A stretch of DNA of 64,000 nt from Lichina pygmaea (Eukaryota; Ascomycota; Lichinomycetes; Lichinales; Lichinaceae): NCBI GenBank assembly GCA_963422465.1, contig OY730175.1:2356001-2420000 (forward strand), read 5' to 3'. A model generated the notes under the pieces. The model made no database searches, was not told the DNA's origin, and saw only the letters and a list, made by a program, of their open reading frames with translations. Within the stretch, counting starts at the first letter, position 1; each line of letters starts with the position of its first letter. The position numbers and the translations under genes are program-made. Shown piece by piece: positions 10,590 to 19,691 of this stretch.

Positions 10590-10969
10590 TGTTATAGTTA
10601 GGTAGGTCTTTTGTAGTGCGACAAGGCAATGGCAGAGCAGAACTCAAGCCTAACTGATTCAGTAACCTTGACCTGACTTGGCTTGACACTTGAGACTTGG
10701 ATTGATATACAAGACAAAAGACAAGGAAGGAAGAAAAAAAGAAAAGAAGAGAAGAAGCTGGGGGAGCAGGAGAAGTTCTTATAGGCAGAGAATCCGGCAA
10801 CAGTGGAGCAAACAGGTAACAGTGCAGATGGAACTTCCCAGCAAGGTGTGTGACTTGTGCCAGATATGCAACAAGGCAATAGCAGAGCAAACAGGCAACA
10901 GTGCAGATAGAACTTCCCGGCAAGGTGTGTGACTTGTGCCAGATATGCAACTGGGCCAGAACTGTGACA
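10590..10969 (-). repeat. Probable LTR of Gypsy C (~380 bp)
   Basis: Read on the minus strand it begins TGTCACAGTTC and ends CTATAACA just before gag. It holds a tandem duplication of ~80 bp (10808-10887 and 10888-10967) plus a partial third copy near 10618. The boundaries rest on TG...CA ends and on the switch to LINE 4 coding sequence at 10970. The second LTR is not in the window, so the ends are tentative. Confidence 0.55.
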
Positions 10970-11244
10970 TTGGCTAAGGGAGATTCCAGAGAGATAACAA
11001 TATCACCAGAGGGAAGCTTTCTAACTGCTCTGATGTCTTTCTGGCAAGATGTGGGCACTTTGTTCTTGATTGCCTGCACAAGCTGAGGGAGTGTTCTGTT
11101 TCCTGTCTGTGCAGTTTGGACTTCAGGTCTGATAGTAATCTCACTGAAAATTCTCTGGGGAACTGGGATTTCCTGGACTGTGGTCTTCTGGACTGCTTGG
11201 GCATAGAACAGATTAGATACTGGTGTTTGTATTTTCTTCTCTAT
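10970..11244 (-). mobile_element. LINE 4, downstream piece (ORF1 middle)
   Basis: On the minus strand this encodes an ORF1 segment with RAVRKLPSGDI and NRTLPQLVQAIK, homologous to LINE 1 ORF1. It is the continuation of the piece at 29052-29990. The two were separated by Gypsy A copy 1, and this piece is cut off at 10969 by Gypsy C. It is the oldest visible layer of the nest and a diverged relative of LINEs 1-3. Confidence 0.8.
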
Positions 11245-11846
11245 TGTTGCAGTCTGTACTGTGCTGTCCTAACTGAGTATAGGATTAAGGGTGAGATGTG
11301 GAAGGTGGGTTAGTTCTTGCAGGAGAGGAGTGTCAAGAAGTGCGAAGGGGTTTGGTGGAACGTGGTGGTGGTGACACCTGATCAATGACTTCGTACAAAA
11401 GGATTGTATTGAAGTAGATCTAGTTGTCTGGATCACAACATGAGTTGAAGATGATTGTTCCATAAGGGAACTATCACCAGACTATATAGTGCTGGCCTGT
11501 CAAGACAATCAAGATTGTCTTGACAGTCTCAACATCAAGACAGGTGAGATTGTCTTGACAGTCCCACCATGTTATGCACCCTGTGTCAAGACTGGTGAGA
11601 TTGTCTTGATACTTCATACATCCTGTGTCAAGACTGGTGAGATTGTCTTGATGCTTCATGCATCCTGTGTTGAGACTGGTGAGATTGTCTTGATGCTTCA
11701 TGCATGCTGTGTCAAGACTCCTGTGTGTGTCTTGACAGTCACGTGACCCCTTGTTGGTTGGTCACTTGACTTCCATAGTGTCCTCTTGCCTGGCCTGTAG
11801 CCTGATTGCCTATAAATAAGTGGCTCCTATCCCATGGGTCATAACA
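11245..11846 (-). repeat. 3' LTR of Gypsy A copy 1 (602 bp)
   Basis: TG...CA ends. It contains the forward TATA (CTATATAG near 11484), a perfect 12-bp inverted repeat (GTCAAGACAATC, two-base centre, GATTGTCTTGAC) at 11499-11524, an array of a ~42-bp unit, GTCACGTGAC near 11739 and a backward TATA (CTATAAATA near 11811). It is one repeat unit longer than its partner at 28492-29051. Confidence 0.9.
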
Positions 11847-11890
11847 CTACCCTTCTCTCCTTCATTCATCATCCTGATGAATTCTTGAGT

Positions 11891-12380
11891 ATGTCTACAA
11901 AATCACGTGCCTCTGCTTACTGAAAACAACTGGCAGCCCAGATCTGTGATCATAACTTTGTGTTGCTTGCTCTGTGTGACTTCTGTGTTTTGAACCACAA
12001 GCCCTGCTTCCAAATGTCTGACAACAACAATAAGTTGAAGTGCGCTGAATGCACTCATCATGGGAAGTCCTGTGTGTCACTTTCTTGGGAGTTGCTGAAC
12101 ATGACCCGAGATAACCTTCGCAAGGATTTGGCTGTTGATGAAGCCAAGCAGGATACTCTTGTTGAGTAGCTTGCCAAGCTGCAGGCTTGTGTGTTCTGAA
12201 AGTGAAAGGTTCTTGAAGGTGCTGAGAGTCAAGCAAAGAAGAAGCTCCAGTGCCTTGTTGCTGAGATGGAGGTGGATGGTGAAGACTTGTCGGCAATAGT
12301 CATTGATGTGTCTGCGCTGCAGGCTGAGCTGTTCAGTCCTGCTGCTGCCAGAACTGCTGCAGAAGGAGCTGGCAGTTTGT
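11891..12380 (+). pseudogene. Antisense Cys-rich accessory ORF of Gypsy A copy 1 (decayed)
   Basis: This is the same small ORF that is open in three other elements here. It is oriented opposite to pol and starts 45 nt inside the 3' LTR edge. It encodes CDFCVLNHKPC...KLKCAECTHHGKSC followed by a charged helical stretch, and similarity continues past the open part towards the pol end. This copy is broken. Confidence 0.7.
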
Positions 12381-13196
12381 GAGGTTCCTGAGTGGTTCCC
12401 AGGTATTTTCTGAGTCTGGGTAATTTTTCCACTTGACAAGGTATCGCTGACCTTTTCTCTTCAAGATCTGTTTGACCTTGAATTCCTATTCTTCCTCTGG
12501 TTGGTAATGAAATGTTTCCTGCAAGGGTGTGCTCTGGTCAGCTAATTTGATTATTGAGATGTGAAAGTTTGGGTGTACCCAAGTGTCTCTTGGTAGTCGC
12601 AGTCTGATGTTGACTGGTCCAGTTCTTTCTTTGACTGAAAATAGTCTGACCTTGACATGGTCCAGTTTCTTTGTTCTTGGTTTCTTGACTTTCCAATTTT
12701 TTGTGAGAAGGTAGACTTTATCCCTCTTCTTCAGCTGAGGTGCTATTTTCAATTTTTTGTCTATTTGGTGTTGCATCTTTTCTGAGATCTCTTGAAGGTA
12801 ATGCCTCATCATTGTGTGTGTTTGTTGTAGGAGCTTGTCATGTTGGAGTGCTTTCTCTGTGTTTGGTGAAGCTCTGCTTGGCATTCTGATGTTTGCGTGT
12901 TGTCCAAAATTGGCAAAGAATAGTGATTCCTTTGTTAAGTCTGATCTGTGCTGGTTGATTACCAGCTGTCCCACTGGTAATAACTGTACCTAATTGCTGT
13001 AGGTCTGGTTGATGTAATACTGCAAATAAGTCTCCAGGACTTGGTTTGCTCACTCTGTCTGGCTGTCAGTTCGTGGGTGATAGGCTGTAGACATTTTAGG
13101 TTTTGTTCCCATGGCTGCACTGATTGTCTTCTAGTAGTTGGACATGAAGAGTTTGTCTCTGTCTGTAATGATCATGATTGGAACTCTGTGGTCTCT

Positions 13197-13795
13197 TGTT
13201 ACAACCCAGGGATGGGAGCCACTTATTTATAGGCAATCAGGCTGCGGGCCAGGCAAGAGGACACCATGGAAGTCAAGTGACCAACCAACAAGGGGTCACG
13301 TGACTGTCGAGACACACACAGGAGTCTCGACACATGATGCATGAAGCATCAAGACAATCTCACCAGTCTTGACGCATGATGCATGAAGCATCAAGACAAT
13401 CTCACCAGTCTTGACACATGATGCATGAAGCATCGAGACAATCTCACCAGTCTTGACGCAGGGTGTATAACATGGTGGGACTGTCAAGACAATCTCACCT
13501 ATCTTGACGTCAAGACTGTCGAGACAATCTTGATTGTCTTGACAGGCCAGCACTATATAGTCTGGCGATAGTTCCCTTATGGAACGATCGTCTTCAACTC
13601 ATGTTGTGATCCAGACAACTAGATCTACTTCAATACAATCCTTTGTACGAAGCCATTGATCAGGTGTCACCACCACCACATTCCACCAAACCCCTTTGCA
13701 CTCCTTGACACTCCTCTCCTGCAAGAACCAACCCGCCTTCCACCTCTCACCCTAATCCTATACTCGGATAGGACAGTACAGTACAGACCACAACA
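13197..13795 (+). repeat. 5' LTR of Gypsy A copy 2 (599 bp)
   Basis: Backward TATA (rc TATAAATA, 13224-13231) lies 27 nt inside the outer edge. It is followed by GTCACGTGAC (13295-13304), about three ~42-bp repeat units, forward TATA (13554-13559) and a GTCTTCAA sequence (13590-13597) complementary to TTGAAGAC just after the LTR (13798-13805). Gag starts 18 nt after the LTR, and no tRNA-type primer site is evident. Confidence 0.9.
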
Positions 13796-16700
13796 CTTTG
13801 AAGACCCTCAAGGATGAGTACCTCAGGAGCAACCAACCCCAACTTCCCAGATGGAAAGATTAGTGTTGCCAAGCCAGACCTGTTCTACAGTGAAAGAAAC
13901 AAGGTTGACGACTGGCTTATGCAACTCCAAGTCTACTTTCAATTCCAACCAGAGACAAAGCTGCCTAAGGAAAAGTGGCCCCTCTCTGCAACCACTTACA
14001 TGAGAGGCAATGCTTATTGATGGATCAAACCCTACGTCAACAAACATCTCTCAGGAAACAGAGACCACGACAGCACAACAGAATGGATGACAAAATAGAC
14101 ATGATTCAAGGACAAGATCAAAAGGATCCTTGGACTATCTAACAAAGACAAAGTGGCTATACGAATGATCCAGCACATCAAACAACAACACTCAGCCACA
14201 GAGTACACCACGCAGTTCAAACAATACTCAGTACTGACTGACTGGGACGATGACACCCTGATGGTCATGTACTGATGTGGACTCAAGGAAAATGTGAAGG
14301 ATGAAATCACCTTTGATGGACAAGCAGTTGACACACTGGACAAACTCATCGCACAAGCAATCAACATTGATGACAAACTATTCAAGCGAGCGATGGAGAA
14401 ATGCCACAACAGAGGATACAGCCACCCCGCATGGCATGTGAGCAACCACTACAAGCCGCCTAACAAGGCACTGCCACATGATCCATATGGCTATGCACCC
14501 ATGGAACTGGATGCAGTCCACCACAAGGGAAGGTTCACGAAGGGAAGGAACAACAAAAAAGGGAAAGCACTGAAGTGCTATGCCTGTGGCAAGCTAGGCC
14601 ACATAGTGAAAGACTGTTGTTCAAAGAACAAGGTGCACTGACAGCAACTTAATACACTCGACAGAGACTGGAATGTCATCAAGCCAGAGGACCCACCAGG
14701 AGAGGCTCAGCTATCTCTCAAACAATAGGACAACTACGATCAGACATTGGAAGCAGCCCACCAACTGGCAACATCAGGAGGCAAGGACCTACCAGAACAG
14801 ACAGGTCAGGACAAGGGACAGGAGCCCTTAACCACCTCTGATAGGGACCGAGACAAACCCACGTCTATCAAAGAAGAAATACCACAAGGAAGCTATGCTT
14901 ACAGCATGGACCCACGAAATCTACAGCACGGCGAACTACAGTGGAGGTTTTGCACAAAGCACTACTGCACCTACCACAAACAACCACAAAGGTACGGAGG
15001 ACATTCACCCTACCACGCCACCTGCCACAAGCATTGGGTCAATTGCGAGAAGGATGCGTGTGAGATCCACCTTTGGGACAAACGCCAACACACTGCATTC
15101 CCCGGGCACACACATGATTGGCACAAACACCTCATGTTCCTACAGCAAGGCAACAACCACAACTGCTACGTCAACAATTGGCAGTACTGCCTCAAGCCTA
15201 GATGTGACAAGCATCAGCAAGACAAATTCATGAACAGATTCCTCAGGACTGATGGGAATGGCTGGACCCATTGCCTAGTCAGTGGAAAGACACTTCAATC
15301 AGGAAAAGACTGAACTCCCTTGTCAAGGGGTGACATCAGGAGCTCAACAACATGACCCCTAGCAACGCAAAGCACCTGCGATTGCCTGTGTCACTATACG
15401 CCAACATGCCAGTACAGACATACACACTTGTTGACTCTGGAGCCAGTGGAAACTACATTTCAAGACAACTTTACGACACCCTCAGCACTGGAAGGAGACG
15501 CAAGCAGCAGCCCTATCAGCTCATGATAGCAAATGGACAGACAGAGCTAGTCTGCCATGAGACGCAGCCAATGGAAATAGTTACCAGACACCATGCTGAA
15601 AGGATCCACCTTGATATTGTTGAGTTGGCCACTCAGGATATCTATTTAGGGATGCCTTGGCTAAAGAAGCACAACCCAGTTGTTAACTGGAAGACAGGAG
15701 TACTCACGTTTAGGAACTGCACTAACAACACAGCTCGGACCTGTTACCAGCCGCAGAAGGTGTGGACAGATGAGGGAAGGAGTCCTCAGTGGAACCTCAC
15801 TGACAGAAAGGACAACTCTCAAGAGAAGAGGTCCACTTTGACAGGCACACCCCAGAACCAGGTGGCCAAACAGTCAGAGATGAAGAGAGAGGAAGTTGTT
15901 AACCCTCTGGAGATCCCTGAAGAGTACTGACCTGGGTATGATAACCTCTTTCAGGAAGAGACAACAACAGCAGTGTTGCCTAAGCACCAACCTTGGGATC
16001 ATGAGATCAAGTTGCAACCAGGGACAGAGCCAGGATTTGGACCAATTTACCAGTTATCAGAGAAAGAGCTCCAAGTACTTCGCGAGTACCTGGAGGAAAA
16101 CCTGAAAAAGAGTTTCATTTGAGAATCTCAATTGCCAGCAGGATACCCGATACTATTTACACCAAAGAAAGACAGAAGTCTTCAACTTTGTGTGGATTAC
16201 AGGAAACTCAACAACATTACCATCAAGAACTGATATCTGTTGCCAAATGCGAACAAATTGCGAGACAGGATCAGCCAAGCTACAATCTTTACCAAGCTGG
16301 ACTTGAAAGGAGTATACAACCTGATACGCATGAAAGAAGGAGAAGAATGGAAGACAGCATTCAGAACCCAATACAGACACTACAAGTATCTGGTTATGCT
16401 ATTCAGACTCACAAACACACCAGTAACATGTCAAGCATTGATCAACAACATCATCAGAGCACACCTGGACTAAACAGCTATCACCTACCTGGACGACATT
16501 CTTGTCTACTCGAACACGCAACAAGAACATACCAAACATGTGAAGGATGTTCTACGATGCCTACAAGAGGCAGGGCTCAAGCTCAACCTGAAGAAATGCG
16601 AGTTCAACAAACCGGAAGTTGAATTCCTCAGATACATCATAGGGATCAAAGGGATCAAGATTGACCCTGAGAAAATCAAAGTGATTCAGTAATGGCCAAC

Positions 16701-18783
16701 ACTGACATCAGTTAAGGAAGTACAAGCCTTCCTAGGATTTGCCAACTTCAACTGACAGTTCATCAAGAACTACTCACAGATGGCAACACCACTGACAGAA
16801 CTCACAAAGAAGGACGTGGAGTACTGGTGGACGGAGAGACAACAAAAAGCATTCCAACAGCTCAAGGACACTTGCGCCAAGGAACCAGTTCTCCTCAACT
16901 TCAAGACAGGCCAACTGACGTGAATCAAGACAGACACTTCAGATCAGGCAGTGGGAGCATGTCTATGCCAACAGGCAGATGGCAAGTGGCACCCAGTTGC
17001 CTACTACTCACGAAAAATAATATAAGCGGAACGAAACTATGATATCCACGATAAAGAGCTACTGGCAGTCGTCAACGCACTCGAACACTGGAGAGTGTAC
17101 GCGGAAAGCAGTTCCAAACTCACTATTCTCACAGACCACAAGAATCTGACAACGTTCACGACAACCAAGAAGCTGAACAGACAGCAAGTCAGATGGGCTG
17201 AACTCCTAGGGCAACACAAGTTCAAGATCTTGTACACCCCTGGACAAGACAATAGGAGAGCAGACGCACTAAGCTGACAAAAAGACTACATGGAAGATGA
17301 TGAACACCAAGGAACAATCTTACAGCAGGACCAGCAAGGAAACCTGGTGCCTCAACCACAGATCAACAAGCTCACAGCAGAAGACACTGAAGAACTAATA
17401 AGGAACTACCATGATAACCCAGCACACAGTCACCCAGGAATCTCCAAGACCACAGACCTTATCCAACAGGCAGGGAACAATGTTATTAACCTCCGACAAC
17501 ATGTCACAAACTACATCAGCAAGTGTCTACTATGCCAGAAAAACAAACATGGAAGACATAAGCCATACGGAGAAGGACACCCGAACATGATACTGAAAGG
17601 CCTGTGGGAAGACATGTCAATGGACTTCATCACAAAGCTACCCAAGTCCAAAGACCCAGTCACAGGAATCACCTACAACTTGATTATGGTGATAGTGGAC
17701 AGATTCACAAAATATCTAATAGTAGTACCATTCAAGGAAACCCACACAGCAGAACAGTTGGGACACCTCTTACTGGACAGATTGGTCAGAGACCACGGAG
17801 TTCTGATCATGATCATTACAGACAGAGATAAACTCTTCACATCCAACTACTGGAAGACAATCAGTGCAGCCATGAGAACAAAACCTAAAATGTCTACAGC
17901 CTATCATCCACGAACTGACAGCCAGACGGAGCAAGTGAACCAAGTCCTGGAGACTTACTTACAGCATTACATCAACAAGACCCACAGCAATTGGGCACAG
18001 TTATTACCGGTGGCACAGCTGGCAATCAACCAGCACAGATCAGACTCAACAAAGGAATCGCTATTTTTTGCCAATTTTGGACGACATGCGAACATCAGGA
18101 TGCCAAGCAGAGCTTCACCAAACGCGGAGAAAGCACTCCAACACAACAAGCTCCTACAACAAACACACACGATGATGAGGCACTACCTTCAAGAGACCTC
18201 AGAAAGAATGCAACGTCAAATAGACAAGAAATCAAAAATGGCACCTCAGCTAAAGAAGGGGGATAAAGTCTACCTCCTCACAAGAAATTGGAGAACAAAG
18301 AAACCAAGAACAAAGAAACTGGACCATGTTAAGGTCGGACCATTTTCAGTCGAAGAAAAAACTGGACCAGTCAACGTCAGACTGCGACTACCGAGAGACA
18401 CTCGGGTACACCCAAACTTTCACATCTCAATGATCAAATTAGCTGACCAGAGCACACCCTTGCAGGAAACATTTCATTACCAACCAGAGGAAGAACAGGA
18501 ATTCAAGGCCGAACAGATCCTGAAGAGAAAAGGTCAGTGATACCTTGTCAAGTGGAAAACTACCCAGACTCAGAAAATACCTGGGAGTCACTCAGGAACC
18601 TCGCAAACTGCCAGCTCCTCCTGCAGCAGTTCCGGCAGGAGCAGGACTGAACAGCTTGGCCTGCAGCGCGGACACATCAATGACTGTCACTGACAAGTCT
18701 TCACCATCCACCTCTATTTCAGCAACAAGGCACTAGAGCTTCTTCTTTGCTTGACCCTCAGCACTCTCAAGAATCTTTCACTT

Positions 18784-19092
18784 TCAGGACACACGAGCCT
18801 GCAGCTCGGCAAGCTGCTCAACAAGAGCATCCCGCTTGGCCTCATCAACAGCCAAATCCTTGCGAAGGTTATCCTGAGTCATGTTCAGCGACTCCCAAGA
18901 AAGTGACACACAGGACTTTCCCTGACGAGTGCACTCAGCGCACTTTAACTTATTGTTGTTGTCAGACATTTGGAAGCAGGGCTTGTGGTTCAAAACACAG
19001 AAGTCACACGGAGCAAGCGACATGAAGTTATGATCACAGATCTGGGCTGCCAGTTGGTTTCGGTAAGCAGAGGCATGTGATTTTGCAGACAT
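18784..19092 (-). CDS. Antisense Cys-rich accessory ORF of Gypsy A copy 2
   Basis: A 102-aa open frame, opposite to pol, starting 45 nt from the 3' LTR edge. A TATA box in the LTR (19164-19171, minus strand) is ~72 nt upstream of the ATG, so transcription would begin about at the LTR boundary. The protein has two paired-cysteine clusters, CDFCVLNHKPC and CAECTRQGKSC (C-x2-C-x5-C twice, ~13 residues apart), resembling a small zinc-binding module. SWESLNMTQDNLRKDL and a Glu/Ala-rich probable coiled coil follow. Function is unknown. Homologous frames at the same place in three other elements show it is an element component, not chance. Similarity continues beyond the stop towards the pol end. 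Confidence 0.65.
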   Translation of the reverse strand: MSAKSHASAYRNQLAAQICDHNFMSLAPCDFCVLNHKPCFQMSDNNNKLKCAECTRQGKSCVSLSWESLNMTQDNLRKDLAVDEAKRDALVEQLAELQARVS

Positions 19093-19136
19093 ACTCAAGA
19101 ATTCATCAGGACAATGAATGAAGGAGAGGAGGGTAG

Positions 19137-19691
19137 TGTTACAACCCAGGGATGGGAGCCACTTATTTATAGGCAATCAGGCTGCAGGCCAGGCAAGAGG
19201 ACACCATGGAAGTCAAGTGACCAACCAACAAGGGGTCACGTGACTGTCGAGACACACAGGAGTCTTGACACATGATGCATGAAGCATCAAGACAATCTCA
19301 CCAGTCTTGACACATGATGCATGAAGCATCAAGACAATCTCACCAGTCTTGACGCAGGGTGCATAACATGGTGGGACTGTCAAGACAATCTCACCTGTCT
19401 CAACGTCAAGACTGTTGAGACAATCTTGATTGTCTTGACAGGCCAGCACTATATAGTCTGGCGATAGTTCCCTTATGGAACAATTGTCTTCAACTTATGT
19501 TGTGATCCAGACAACTAGATCTACTTCAATACAATCCTTTGTACAAAGCTATTGATCAGGTGTCACCACCACCATGTTCCACCAAACCCCTTCGTGCTCC
19601 TTGACACTCCTCTCCTGCGAGAACCAACCCGCCTTCCACCTCTCGCCCTAATCCTATACTCGGATAGGACAGTACAGTACAGACTGCAACA
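19137..19691 (+). repeat. 3' LTR of Gypsy A copy 2 (555 bp)
   Basis: Same module as the 5' LTR but one ~42-bp repeat unit shorter. Ends TGTTAC...GCAACA, followed by the TCTCT duplication. Confidence 0.9.

Larger units (their letters stand above)
833..10969 (-). mobile_element. Gypsy C: broken Ty3/Gypsy element holding LINE 1, LINE 2 and Gypsy B
   Basis: This is a second, distinct Ty3/Gypsy lineage read right to left. The likely LTR is 10590-10969, followed by gag from about 10557, a CCHC knuckle near 8030, an aspartic protease (LIDSGCS, about 7790), reverse transcriptase (CVDYRALN near 6975; YVDDILVYS near 1345) and the start of RNase H (ETDTSDYVSGAVLSQ near 890). Gag is interrupted by LINE 2, reverse transcriptase by LINE 1, and the RNase H region by the Gypsy B LTR. 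The rest of the element is outside the window. It is broken, with several breaks besides the three insertions. It inserted into LINE 4 at 10969/10970. Confidence 0.8.
13197..19691 (+). mobile_element. Gypsy A copy 2: chromovirus with both LTRs
   Basis: A 6.5-kb Ty3/Gypsy element with 5' LTR 13197-13795 and 3' LTR 19137-19691, flanked by TSD TCTCT (13192-13196, 19692-19696). Internal order: gag 13814-14641 with a CYACGKLGHIVKDC knuckle; a Cys/His-rich region 14950-15240; protease (LVDSGASGNYIS, ~15430); reverse transcriptase (~16150-16640, YLDDILVYS); RNase H (~16930-17280); integrase with an HHCC-type N-terminus and catalytic core (17290-18080); and a C-terminal chromodomain (EQILKRKGQ...VKWK, ~18500-18640). 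It is inserted in the integrase of copy 1 in opposite orientation. Structurally complete but a fossil, with roughly ten or more breaks. The LTRs differ by one tandem-repeat unit and scattered transitions, so it is moderately young. Confidence 0.92.

Noticed and set aside
13320-13500. Regularly spaced ~42-bp repeats resembling a CRISPR array
   Set aside because: The units are head-to-tail with no unique spacers, lie inside an LTR, and the organism is a eukaryote.
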